Below, piece by piece: positions 8,793 to 16,858 of a stretch of DNA of 64,000 nt (positions are counted from its first letter, which is position 1; each line of letters starts with the position of its first letter). A program made the position numbers and the translations under genes. The notes beneath the pieces are model-generated. The model saw only the letters and a program-made list of their open reading frames with translations, had not been told where the DNA came from and did not search any database. The stretch covers positions 186,001 through 250,000 of the forward strand of contig JAGTTP010000001.1 of the NCBI GenBank assembly GCA_018223365.1, read 5' to 3'. Source of the stretch: Clostridiaceae bacterium Marseille-Q4145. GTDB taxonomy: Bacteria; Bacillota; Clostridia; Lachnospirales; Lachnospiraceae.

Positions 8793-9512
8793 TCATTCCC
8801 CCATTTCGTTAATCTGATCTTTCATTAGTTCTTTAATCTGTTTATATTGTTTCCATGTCATCACAATATTCCAGCCATTTCTGGTGATAAGTTTTTTCTC
8901 CTCCAGCTCCTTCAATGCTCTGGTGATCGTCCGTTCCGATAATCCTGTAACTTCTGAAAAATCTTTTCGACTCATATAGACGCTGTAGGTGTCGAACTTT
9001 CCATATGTCTCATATAAATTGGCAAGGATGAGATAAACCCTTTCATTACCCGGAAGCAGCACGTAAAGCCGCTCTTTTCTGGACTGATCCAACAGATAGC
9101 CGATGATTCGTTCTGTCTCCATCTGAAGTGCATCCACATCTTTCAGAATCCATTTCTCAAAGGCATCTCTCGGTATCTTTAAAAACAAACTGTCCCGCGT
9201 GGTCGCCAGCGTGGTTCGATACTGATTCATATGTCCCAGAATTTCCATAGTTCCGAAAGTCTCGATGGGATCAAAATGACAGAATCCATAAACCGTTTCC
9301 CGCACCCGGTAATCCACTGCCGAGACACATCCTTTCAGAAGGATATATACCTTGTCTACCGGTGTTCCTTCCTGTATGAAGGTCGTCCCCTCCGGCATCC
9401 GTATTACCTGCATGCTTCCTGTCACGCTCTCCGGTGCATGAGCAAAGTAACGGTTCAGGTAATTTCGCTGTTCCGTATTCAGTTTTCGAATGATTTCATC
9501 TGCTTCACTCAT
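8793..9512 (-). CDS. Crp/Fnr-family transcriptional regulator
   Basis: A 239-residue protein. The N-terminal cyclic-nucleotide-binding-like fold spans about residues 20-130 and the C-terminal winged helix about 150-230. The helix-turn-helix reads SRKDFSEVTGLSERTITRAL. There is no FNR-type N-terminal cysteine cluster, and the cAMP-contact RxxS segment is not evident, so the effector is unknown. Its gene overlaps udp by the stop/start region and heads the nucleoside operon, so local control is likely. A palindrome sits at about -41.5 of its predicted promoter. Confidence 0.9.
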   Translation of the reverse strand: MSEADEIIRKLNTEQRNYLNRYFAHAPESVTGSMQVIRMPEGTTFIQEGTPVDKVYILLKGCVSAVDYRVRETVYGFCHFDPIETFGTMEILGHMNQYRTTLATTRDSLFLKIPRDAFEKWILKDVDALQMETERIIGYLLDQSRKERLYVLLPGNERVYLILANLYETYGKFDTYSVYMSRKDFSEVTGLSERTITRALKELEEKKLITRNGWNIVMTWKQYKQIKELMKDQINEMGE

Positions 9513-9547
9513 TTTTCGTTAATTTATCCATTTCCTCTTTTATTTCT

Positions 9548-9559
9548 ACTTTATTTATA
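9548..9559 (-). promoter_or_regulatory. Predicted -10 element of the Crp/Fnr-udp-yjjI nucleoside operon
   Basis: On the minus strand TATAAA occupies 9559-9554, giving a transcription start near 9547, about 35 bases before the regulator start codon. No good -35 hexamer is present at 17 bases, which fits an activator-dependent promoter with the palindrome at 9577-9600 taking the -35 position. Confidence 0.5.
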
Positions 9560-9576
9560 CCACATTTCTCACAGGC

Positions 9577-9600
9577 AAGAAAGGACAAATGTCCTTTCTT
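9577..9600. promoter_or_regulatory. Perfect 24-bp palindrome, candidate Crp/Fnr-type operator
   Basis: Arms AAGAAAGGACA and TGTCCTTTCTT flank a two-base centre, giving 11 of 11 paired bases. The centre at 9588.5 is 41.5 bases upstream of the predicted start of the Crp/Fnr gene transcript, the classical class II activator position. The half-site GGACA differs from the CRP (TGTGA) and FNR (TTGAT) half-sites. There is no T tract next to it, so a terminator is unlikely. Confidence 0.6.
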
Positions 9601-9701
9601 CATTCTTTTTCTTGCCATTTGTCACTTTTAGAATTTTTTCATGACTATTACCAAAACTGAAAGCCTGTTTTTGTCTATAATCACCATATCTATAGGCGCA
9701 A

Positions 9702-9736
9702 AAAACTGACAGCCGGAAAGGACAGCTGTCAGTTTT
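9702..9736 (-). terminator. Intrinsic terminator of transporter operon copy 2
   Basis: A 12-bp stem AAAACTGACAGC / GCTGTCAGTTTT with an 11-base loop sits 17 bases after the permease stop codon. On the minus strand it runs into six T residues. It separates the second transporter operon from the Crp/Fnr-headed operon. Confidence 0.85.
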
Positions 9737-9752
9737 AGAGCGCTTTTATGAT

Positions 9753-10688
9753 TTATTTAGACTTCACAAAAATCTTGCCGTTGGCTGCCGGTGTGTGGGC
9801 TTTTCCCACGAACAGCACCAGTGCCACGATCGTTACCACATACGGAATCATGGAAATCAAGTTCGGGGATACCATATTGCTCTGGGATGCCAGGGATTTG
9901 ATACCACTGCAAAGGCCAAAGAGCAGGCATGCCTTCGTTGCTCCCTCCGGGGAGAATTTTCCAAAAATAACCGCTGCAATCGCAATGAAGCCCTGTCCCA
10001 CGATTACGCTGGGACGGAACTGGTTAATGGTTGCCAGGGTGACAAAGGCTCCGCCAAGCCCGGCCAGAAATCCGGACAGAATCACGCAGATGTAACGAAC
10101 CTTGTATACGTCAATACCCAGGGATTCACATGCTTCCGGATGTTCCCCGACAGCTCTTAAGTGAGCTCCGAATCTTGTTTTGTAAAATACAAACCAGCAA
10201 ATAAATGCCAGAATAAATACCAGATATGCCACTGCATAGACATTCAGTACGTTGCTCCAGAAAGAACCGGTCGGGAACACACCCTCAAAGAGTTTCGGCA
10301 GCTTGCAGCTGGGATCCATCGCCGGTGTATCAGAAGAGTTATTGTACATCGCCTTGCAGAGGAACAGTGCCAGTCCAGGTCCTAAGAAGTTGATCGCCGT
10401 ACCGGCAATGGTCTGGTCTGCATGGCAGGAAATACATGCAAATGCGTGGATCAGTCCGAACAGTGCGCCCGCCAGTCCTGCACAAAGGAATGCGATCCAG
10501 CCGTTTCCGGTGGTCAGTCCCATAACCGCTCCGGTGAAAGCACCGATGGTCATCATTCCCTCAATACCGATGTTGACCACTCCGCTTCGCTCAGAAAAAC
10601 AGGAACCAAGTGCCGCCAGCAGAAGGGGCGGGGTTGCGATCAGGGTCGCATTAATCAGAAGTCCAAGGTCTTTTATTAATTCATTCAT
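9753..10688 (-). CDS. Nucleoside ABC transporter permease, copy 2 (NupQ/YufQ type)
   Basis: A 311-residue permease whose translation is identical to the copy at 1958-2893. The BPD_transp_2 fold and the SERSGVVNIGIEGMM motif are as in copy 1. It is the last gene of the second transporter operon and is followed by a strong intrinsic terminator. Divergence between the copies is almost wholly silent. At the 3' end of this gene silent changes become frequent within the last 40 bases, marking the edge of the homogenised block. Confidence 0.93.
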   Translation of the reverse strand: MNELIKDLGLLINATLIATPPLLLAALGSCFSERSGVVNIGIEGMMTIGAFTGAVMGLTTGNGWIAFLCAGLAGALFGLIHAFACISCHADQTIAGTAINFLGPGLALFLCKAMYNNSSDTPAMDPSCKLPKLFEGVFPTGSFWSNVLNVYAVAYLVFILAFICWFVFYKTRFGAHLRAVGEHPEACESLGIDVYKVRYICVILSGFLAGLGGAFVTLATINQFRPSVIVGQGFIAIAAVIFGKFSPEGATKACLLFGLCSGIKSLASQSNMVSPNLISMIPYVVTIVALVLFVGKAHTPAANGKIFVKSK

Positions 10689-10689
10689 C

Positions 10690-11757
10690 TTATTTTGCCT
10701 CCTTCTTCTTTGCTGCTTTCAGCACGAATACTTTAAATACATGGGCGATGGCAATCAGCAAAACGATGCATCCCATGATGATGTCAACAACCTCAGAAGG
10801 TGCTTTTACAATACTAAGCTTGGATCCGCCGTATTTCATAGCTCCATAGAAAAGTCCGGAGAAAATACATCCAATAGGATTGGAAGATCCGATAAGGGCA
10901 ACCGTAATTCCTTCGAACCCGAAGCCTTCCTGTCCGGCAAACTGACTGAGACGTCCTGCCATACCAAGTACCTGCACGGCTCCACCAAGACCGGATAACA
11001 GTCCGGAAATTCCAAGGGCGGTCAGAATTGATTTGTTGGCATCAATTCCTCCATACTCGGCGCCATTGCTGTTAAAACCAACGGCTTTCAGTTTATAGCC
11101 AAGGGTCGTCTTCTCAATGATTACCCAGATAATCACTGCCGCGATGACTGCCAGTACAATTCCCCAGTGGGCATTGCTGCAGTCCAGAGTGCTGCGCAGT
11201 CCTTCCGGCATCAGCAGTCTTGCAGAAGCTGCCACATCCTGGGTTGCTTCACTGCTGTCACGATGGATACCCGGAAGATTTACTACATAGTTAGAAAGGT
11301 AGAAGGCAATCCAGTTAAACATGATGAAGGATAATACTTCGTGAATGCCTCTTTTTACTTTCAGGATTCCGACGATCAGGGACCAGATACAGCCGGCTGC
11401 TGCAGCTGCCACCAGACACACAATGGCATGAAGCCCTGCCGGAAGCTTTAATACGATTCCCAGTACACAGGCCACCAGTCCACCGATGACGAACTGTCCC
11501 TCTGCACCAATATTGAATACACCCGTTCTGAAGGAAAAGGCTACACTCAGACCGGTAAAGATCAGCGGGCTTGCATAAACAAGCGTCCATACCAGATATT
11601 TCGGCTTGCTAAAAATACTGCTGAACAGTTTTCCGTATGCCACAGCCGGACTGATACCTGCAATCATCAGGAACACCGCTCCGATCAGAAGACCAACTAT
11701 AATCGCAATGATGGTATAGAGTACATTACTTTCCAGAATGCTTTTCTTTTTATTCAT
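10690..11757 (-). CDS. Nucleoside ABC transporter permease, copy 2 (NupP/YufP type)
   Basis: A 355-residue permease differing from copy 1 by one residue (valine at about 21). Its hydrophobic profile and FRTGVFNIGAEGQF motif match the larger permease of BMP-type importers. It overlaps the ATPase gene by 8 bases and abuts the second permease. Because the binding lipoprotein is encoded in the same operon, this copy is likely the complete, self-sufficient transporter. Confidence 0.93.
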   Translation of the reverse strand: MNKKKSILESNVLYTIIAIIVGLLIGAVFLMIAGISPAVAYGKLFSSIFSKPKYLVWTLVYASPLIFTGLSVAFSFRTGVFNIGAEGQFVIGGLVACVLGIVLKLPAGLHAIVCLVAAAAAGCIWSLIVGILKVKRGIHEVLSFIMFNWIAFYLSNYVVNLPGIHRDSSEATQDVAASARLLMPEGLRSTLDCSNAHWGIVLAVIAAVIIWVIIEKTTLGYKLKAVGFNSNGAEYGGIDANKSILTALGISGLLSGLGGAVQVLGMAGRLSQFAGQEGFGFEGITVALIGSSNPIGCIFSGLFYGAMKYGGSKLSIVKAPSEVVDIIMGCIVLLIAIAHVFKVFVLKAAKKKEAK

Positions 11758-13294
11758 TTGTCTTTCCTCCTGCCATCATAAATCCAAGTTCTTTCTCATC
11801 TGCGTCCTTACCCGCTACGCTTCCGGTGATCTGGCCGTCAAAGATAACCTCGATCCGGTCAGACAGGCTCATGATCTCATCCAGCTCGAAGGAAACCAGT
11901 AGAACCGCCCGGTTCTTGTTTCTCTGCTCTACCAGATATTTATGTACAAACTCGATGGCTCCTACATCAAGGCCTCGGGTCGGGTTGACTGCAATCAGAA
12001 GCTCTTTGTCATTGGTTACCTCGCGGGCAATGATGACTTTCTGCTGATTTCCGCCGGACAGGGTACCTGCCGGAGATTCCGCGCAGCCTCTCGGACGCAC
12101 ATCAAATTTCTCAATCAGTTCTTCTGCATGTTCTTTGATGGCTTTCCGGTTCAGAATCCCATGGGAAGAATAGGGTTCTTCTTCAAAATGCTGCAGAATC
12201 AGGTTGTCCTCATTGGAGAACTCCAGAATCAGGCCATGTTTCTGACGGTCTGCCGGAATACTGGAAATACCACTCTCAAAAGTCTCTTTTGGTGTCTTAT
12301 TGAAGACATCTTTGCCAAGCATGGTCACTTTTCCGGATTCTGCTTTCCGGAGTCCGGTCAGTACTTCTACCAGCTCCGTCTGTCCGTTTCCATCTACACC
12401 TGCCAGGCCAACAATCTCACCGCGTCTGACATTCAGATGGAAGCCTTTCAGGATCTCAACACCACGATAATCCTTTGCATGAAGGTCTTCGATATCAAGA
12501 ACCACTTCGCCCGGCTCCTGGTCCTTCTTGTCGACTTTGAAGTTTACGTCACGGCCTACCATCATGGCTGCCAGCTCATTTTCATTGACGTCTGCTACCT
12601 TCACCGTCTGAATGTATTTACCCTGACGGATAATGGTACAGTTGTCAGAGGAAGCTGTGATCTCTTTCAGCTTATGGGTAATCAGGATAACGCTCTTGCC
12701 ATCTGCGGTCAGATTATCAATGATCTCCATCAGGCCTTCGATCTCCTGGGGTGTCAGGGAAGCAGTCGGCTCATCAAGGATCAGCGTCTCCGCTCCGCGG
12801 TACAGAACCTTTAAGATCTCCACTCGCTGCTGCATGCCGACAGAAATGTCCTCTACCTTTGCATCCGGATCTACTTTCATTCCGTAACGCTCCGACAGTT
12901 CCATCACTTTCTCCTTGGCCGTCTCCTTATCAATGGTAAGTCCTTTCGTCGGCTCCATTCCAAGAATGATGTTCTCGGTTACCGTAAAGGGCTGGATCAG
13001 CATAAAGTGCTGGTGTACCATACCGATCCCGATATCAATGGCATCCTTGGGGCTGTTGAAATGAACTTCCTTCTCATTGATAAAAATCTGTCCGCTGGTC
13101 GGTTTGTACAGACCACAGAGTACATTCATCATGGTACTCTTTCCGGCTCCGTTCTCACCCAAAATCGCATGCACCTCTCCTTTGTGCACGGTCAGATTGA
13201 TGTGGTCATTTGCTGTAAAATCGCCAAATTTCTTCACGATGTCTTTCATCTGAATGACGACTTTACTCTCATCCATATGGCTTGTTCTTCCCAC
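11750..13294 (-). CDS. Nucleoside ABC transporter ATPase, copy 2 (NupO/YufO type)
   Basis: A 514-residue double-ABC ATPase identical to copy 1 apart from residue 2 (glycine instead of alanine). The GTG at 13294-13292 was chosen as start because an AGGAGGA site lies 8 bases upstream and it aligns exactly with copy 1. The reading frame stays open to 13441, but that extension is unrelated to the family. The domain layout is as in copy 1: Walker A GENGAGKST, second-domain signature LSGGNQQKV. It is separated from the lipoprotein gene by 176 bases that contain two strong hairpins. Confidence 0.94.
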   Translation of the reverse strand: MGRTSHMDESKVVIQMKDIVKKFGDFTANDHINLTVHKGEVHAILGENGAGKSTMMNVLCGLYKPTSGQIFINEKEVHFNSPKDAIDIGIGMVHQHFMLIQPFTVTENIILGMEPTKGLTIDKETAKEKVMELSERYGMKVDPDAKVEDISVGMQQRVEILKVLYRGAETLILDEPTASLTPQEIEGLMEIIDNLTADGKSVILITHKLKEITASSDNCTIIRQGKYIQTVKVADVNENELAAMMVGRDVNFKVDKKDQEPGEVVLDIEDLHAKDYRGVEILKGFHLNVRRGEIVGLAGVDGNGQTELVEVLTGLRKAESGKVTMLGKDVFNKTPKETFESGISSIPADRQKHGLILEFSNEDNLILQHFEEEPYSSHGILNRKAIKEHAEELIEKFDVRPRGCAESPAGTLSGGNQQKVIIAREVTNDKELLIAVNPTRGLDVGAIEFVHKYLVEQRNKNRAVLLVSFELDEIMSLSDRIEVIFDGQITGSVAGKDADEKELGFMMAGGKTNE

Positions 13295-13324
13295 GTTTCT
13301 TTCCTCCTGTATATATAGAATCGG

Positions 13325-13378
13325 CATGTCTTCCGTAGACAGGAAAACCCGTGGATTTTCCTCTCTATCGAAGACATG
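13325..13378 (-). promoter_or_regulatory. Long hairpin between binding-protein and ATPase genes
   Basis: Outer arms CATGTCTTC / GAAGACATG pair with an inner GGAAAA / TTTTCC stem. It lacks a terminal T tract. Hairpins in this position commonly stabilise the upstream binding-protein message so that it exceeds the ATPase message; that role is inference here. Confidence 0.55.
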
Positions 13379-13409
13379 TGGCAATCTCAGAAAATTCTGT
13401 ATGTGCTTA

Positions 13410-13435
13410 CGGGGTCCGCATATACGCAGACCCCG
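13410..13435 (-). promoter_or_regulatory. GC-rich hairpin downstream of the lipoprotein gene
   Basis: A 7-bp CGGGGTC / GACCCCG stem, extended by GCG/CGC-like pairs, sits 36 bases after the lipoprotein stop codon. It has no T tract, so it is more likely an mRNA 3'-stabiliser or attenuator than a full terminator. Confidence 0.5.
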
Positions 13436-13470
13436 CACCACATTGTTGGATATTCAGTTTACCGTCAGAA

Positions 13471-14556
13471 TTAATCTAACTGATATACATCACCATATTT
13501 TGCCTCGAAGGACTCTTTGTCATCCGGAACTACTACTTCGCCGCTGATGATTTTCTCTTTTACTTCATCAACTGCAGTAATTACTTCCGGAGCAATCAGA
13601 TCCTGGCTCGGAGCGATATCAACACCGCCTGCTGCCAGGTCGAAGGATTTAACGCCGCCTTCAAGAGTTCCGTCGATGAGTTCCTGAACTGCTTCGTATA
13701 CTGCATTGTCTACTCTCTTCATAGCGGAGGTCAGAACCGTGTCCGGAGCAATGCTGGACTGATCAGAGTCAACACCGATTGCATAAACACCTGCCTCCTG
13801 GCAAGCCTCGATAACACCAAGTCCGGTAGCACCTGCTGCCTGGAATACGATATCAGCGCCTTTGGTAATAGCAGTATTTGCCATAGTCTTACCAGTAGCG
13901 GAATCAGCGAAAGAGTTTGCATTGAACTGCTGTACGGTAATATCCGGGTTCGCATCAATAGCACCTGCACAATAACCATAACCGAACTGGTTCATGGTCT
14001 CGTTGGTCATACCAACTACAAAACCAATATTGTTGGTCTTGGTAGTCAGACCAGCTACATATCCTACCAGATAGGAAGCCTGCTCTGCATGGAAGATAAG
14101 GCTGGTTACGTTCGGCAGATCGATGGAAGAATCATCGATGATAGCGAATTTGGTATCCGGGTTAGCTTCTGCTGCTGCTCTCGTTGCATCGGCAAGCATG
14201 TAGCCAACGCTGATGATCAGATCATAATCCTCGTCAATGAAAGTCTCCATGTTCGGAGCATAGTCAGCGTCCGTAGCGGACTCCAGATAGTTAACGGTAA
14301 CGCCAAGCTCCTCGCCTGCTCTCTCAAGTCCTTCCCAGGAAGACTGGTTGAAGGAACCGTCGTTTACACCACCTACGTCAGTAATCAGACCTACTTTGAA
14401 CTCAGAAGCATCTTTGGTGTCAGCAGCCTCAGCGCTATCTCCGCTCTCCTCAGTTTTGGTAGTATCTGCAGTATCAGCAGAATTGCTTCCTCCGCAAGCA
14501 GTCAGGGATGCCACCATAGCACCAGCTAACAATACAGCCAGCATTTTCTTTTTCAT
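13471..14556 (-). CDS. BMP-family nucleoside-binding lipoprotein
   Basis: A 361-residue lipoprotein with a signal peptide, lipobox LTAC and lipidated cysteine C21, then a short D/T/E/S-rich linker. The mature part (about 55-361) is the PnrA/BMP fold: KVGLITDVGGVNDGSFNQSSWEG near 54-76 is the family signature. It captures nucleosides at the outer face of the membrane for the double-ABC importer. It is the only binding protein for two transporter copies in this window. Its own promoter lies directly upstream, and hairpins downstream suggest higher expression than the ATPase. Confidence 0.93.
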   Translation of the reverse strand: MKKKMLAVLLAGAMVASLTACGGSNSADTADTTKTEESGDSAEAADTKDASEFKVGLITDVGGVNDGSFNQSSWEGLERAGEELGVTVNYLESATDADYAPNMETFIDEDYDLIISVGYMLADATRAAAEANPDTKFAIIDDSSIDLPNVTSLIFHAEQASYLVGYVAGLTTKTNNIGFVVGMTNETMNQFGYGYCAGAIDANPDITVQQFNANSFADSATGKTMANTAITKGADIVFQAAGATGLGVIEACQEAGVYAIGVDSDQSSIAPDTVLTSAMKRVDNAVYEAVQELIDGTLEGGVKSFDLAAGGVDIAPSQDLIAPEVITAVDEVKEKIISGEVVVPDDKESFEAKYGDVYQLD

Positions 14557-14599
14557 ATGTTTCTCTCCTTTTTTCTTTTTCGGCTATTCACCTTATTCT

Positions 14600-14628
14600 A
14601 TAATACCATCAATCTGTGTAAATGAAAA
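14600..14628 (-). promoter_or_regulatory. Predicted sigma-A promoter of the lipoprotein-transporter operon
   Basis: On the minus strand TTTTCA (14628-14623) and TATTAT (14605-14600) are separated by 17 bases. The start site would be near 14593, about 36 bases before the lipoprotein ATG with its AAAGGAGA site. Confidence 0.6.
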
Positions 14629-14638
14629 GAAGTATTTT

Positions 14639-15610
14639 TCAAGCTCTCATCATTTTCCATAATTCATGTTTTACGCTGTCATCTGCAAAAGCCACGTCCA
14701 CTGCATTACACTCTATCCGATACAATTCCTCCAGTGTGATTCCACAGTGTTTCTGCACCTCTTCCATCTCCCTGGAAATGGTTGTTCCGCTGACAGTACG
14801 GTTATCGGTATTTAATGTTACCAAAAGTCCTTCTTCCAGGAATTCCCTGATGGGATACTGCTCCCAGCTGTCCACTGCATGGGTCTGCAGGTTACTGACC
14901 GGACACATCTCAATGCCGGTTCTGTGTCTTCTGCAGGCATCCATGATATCTTTCCGGCCCCCCATGGCAATGCCGTGACCCACTCTCGCTGCACCCAGTT
15001 CTACTGCACCCAGAATGTTCTCTGCTCTTCCGCACTCTCCTGCATGGATGGTATACGGATATTCCAGTTTCTTTGCTTCTTTAAAAAGCTCCACAAACTG
15101 TTCCATAGGCCATGCTGCCTCATCTCCTGCCAGATCCGCCGCGCAGACGCCTTCACCTAAAAATTCCCGGCAACCCTTTAACATGGCAAGGTTCGTCTCC
15201 AGATCATGATGCCGCATGGCGCAGACAATGACATTATAAAATGTTCCGCACTGTTCTTTGGCCTCTTTCAGTCCCTCCAGCACCGACTCGATCACCGTTC
15301 CATAATTCATGTGATCATTCACAGAACAGGTGGGGGCAAACCGCACTTCCACATAGCGGACATTTTCTTTTGACACATCCAGTAAAAAGTCCCTGCTGGC
15401 TTTTTTGATGCCTTCCGGTGTCTGCAGACACTGGATTGGCAGGTCAAATTTCTGCAGATATTCCGCCAGATTCTGACAGTCCGGCTGCACCTGCAGTTCT
15501 TCCGGCGAAATATCCTTTCCCAGAATTTCCCGCACGCTTGCCAGTGTCAGAGAGCCGTCCAGATGGCAGTGAAGTTCCACTTTCGGCATTTTTAAAATTT
15601 CCTGATTCAT
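14639..15610 (-). CDS. add: Adenosine deaminase
   Basis: A 323-residue amidohydrolase that deaminates (deoxy)adenosine to (deoxy)inosine. The zinc motif HxH is in VELHCHLDGSL (H14, H16), the third histidine and catalytic glutamate are in TIHAGECG near 192-198, and the late aspartate motif is LNTDNRTVSGT near 269. It is slightly shorter than many Add proteins (about 330-345) but complete. It overlaps the upstream FliB-like gene by 4 bases (ATGA). Its product feeds the purine nucleoside phosphorylase encoded in the next operon. Confidence 0.93.
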   Translation of the reverse strand: MNQEILKMPKVELHCHLDGSLTLASVREILGKDISPEELQVQPDCQNLAEYLQKFDLPIQCLQTPEGIKKASRDFLLDVSKENVRYVEVRFAPTCSVNDHMNYGTVIESVLEGLKEAKEQCGTFYNVIVCAMRHHDLETNLAMLKGCREFLGEGVCAADLAGDEAAWPMEQFVELFKEAKKLEYPYTIHAGECGRAENILGAVELGAARVGHGIAMGGRKDIMDACRRHRTGIEMCPVSNLQTHAVDSWEQYPIREFLEEGLLVTLNTDNRTVSGTTISREMEEVQKHCGITLEELYRIECNAVDVAFADDSVKHELWKMMRA

Positions 15611-16830
15611 ACTTCCGTATCCTCTTCCTTCTTTTCTTCTTCCAATTGTTCACAGACCGGCTCCCGGGTTCCCTCCATCTCACCCAGAATTCCAGGCAGC
15701 AGGCGTTCCAGCGTGAACAATTCCTCTTCTTCCATCATTTCGTCCAGAAGATTCAGATTCGGATCCGAGTGTTCGATCTCTCTGGACAGGCAGTGTGCCA
15801 CATCAATTTGATCTTCTAACGTAAACGTCTTATCCTTTTCCAGCCACAAGCCCATCCCCAGTTCCCGAATCAATAATGTACAGACAACCGCAAATTTTAC
15901 CTTACCAAAGGCATTTTCATCATAAACTGCTCCACAAAAATAGGTAAACAGGAAATACATTAATAACTGTTCATATTCGTATTCCCGCTCTTTCATATAT
16001 CCGTCGAATTCCCGACAGACTTCCCCATAAGTTTCCGGTGAAAGTTCTCCATAAAGCCGATGCTCCTGCTTATGCAGAAACTCTGTCCATTGGGGTCTCA
16101 TCACTTCCAGTCGGTGCAGGCGATGCATCATGGCACGCATCACCTGACGGCGGCTTTCTATCATTCCATAGTGCTTTACAAACCGTTTCATTGCTTTTTC
16201 CGCAAATGCCGGCTTCTGATATTTTTCCAGCAGATCGTCCACTTCATAGAGCATGGAACGGGTAATACGGGACTGCAGGTCATGAGTAGATGCCAGAACC
16301 AAAGCCATCCTATGCCGGATATCCAACTCCCGGTTCTGTACCACCTCATAAAGATAGTCTCTGATTTCTCCCAATTTGGTAAATAAGAAGAAATCAAATT
16401 CCTCATACTCTTCTTCCGGGGTTTTCCGAAACGAACCGTCAAAGGTCATGGGTTTGTCAGTCCCCAGTATCAGGCGGGCTGCCGCCGGGCAGGATAAAGA
16501 AAGAGAAATCTCTCTTAGATTCTCGTATTCCTCATAATGCCTCGGATAACGGGTACAGGTCTTACAAAGCATTTCCTTTCCCGCTTCCGTGTAAATATCG
16601 CACAGATTTTCCTCATTGAGAAAAGCACAGCGCCCTTCACACTGTTCAAAAGATTTCCGTTTCCAGTTGATGCAGTTTTTCAGCCTGCTTCCAAAAGATC
16701 CCGGATACTTCTTATATTTTTTTAATGACACGGGATCAATCATAATCTCCCATGCGGCACAGCAGGTGTCCTTACACGCAGACGCTTCACATTGAAAATC
16801 ATAAAAATAACTTGGATACGTATATTCCAT
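15607..16830 (-). CDS. FliB-like flagellin lysine-N-methylase family protein
   Basis: A 407-residue protein with a cysteine-rich N-terminus: CEASACKDTCCAAW at about 14-27, then CEGRCAF and a run ending CKTCTRYPRH at about 90-100. This layout matches the FliB/YkgJ-like family, thought to bind a metal or Fe-S cluster and to methylate flagellin lysines in Salmonella. No flagellar gene is present in this window, so the substrate here may differ. It is embedded in a compact operon between map and add. The family call is good; the substrate is not established. Confidence 0.75.
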   Translation of the reverse strand: MEYTYPSYFYDFQCEASACKDTCCAAWEIMIDPVSLKKYKKYPGSFGSRLKNCINWKRKSFEQCEGRCAFLNEENLCDIYTEAGKEMLCKTCTRYPRHYEEYENLREISLSLSCPAAARLILGTDKPMTFDGSFRKTPEEEYEEFDFFLFTKLGEIRDYLYEVVQNRELDIRHRMALVLASTHDLQSRITRSMLYEVDDLLEKYQKPAFAEKAMKRFVKHYGMIESRRQVMRAMMHRLHRLEVMRPQWTEFLHKQEHRLYGELSPETYGEVCREFDGYMKEREYEYEQLLMYFLFTYFCGAVYDENAFGKVKFAVVCTLLIRELGMGLWLEKDKTFTLEDQIDVAHCLSREIEHSDPNLNLLDEMMEEEELFTLERLLPGILGEMEGTREPVCEQLEEEKKEEDTEV

Positions 16831-16858
16831 CTTTATCCCCCTGTCTGATTTTATTTCT

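Larger units (their letters stand above)
9753..13294. repeat. Direct repeat, transporter block copy 2
   Basis: Partner of the block at 1958-5499. Recombination between the two copies would delete about 7.8 kb carrying udp, yjjI, yjjW, the Crp/Fnr gene and one transporter. Confidence 0.95.

Noticed and set aside
13295..13441. N-terminal extension of transporter ATPase copy 2
   Set aside because: The extra 49 codons run through two hairpins, are unrelated to the family, and a GTG start with a strong AGGAGGA site aligns exactly with copy 1.
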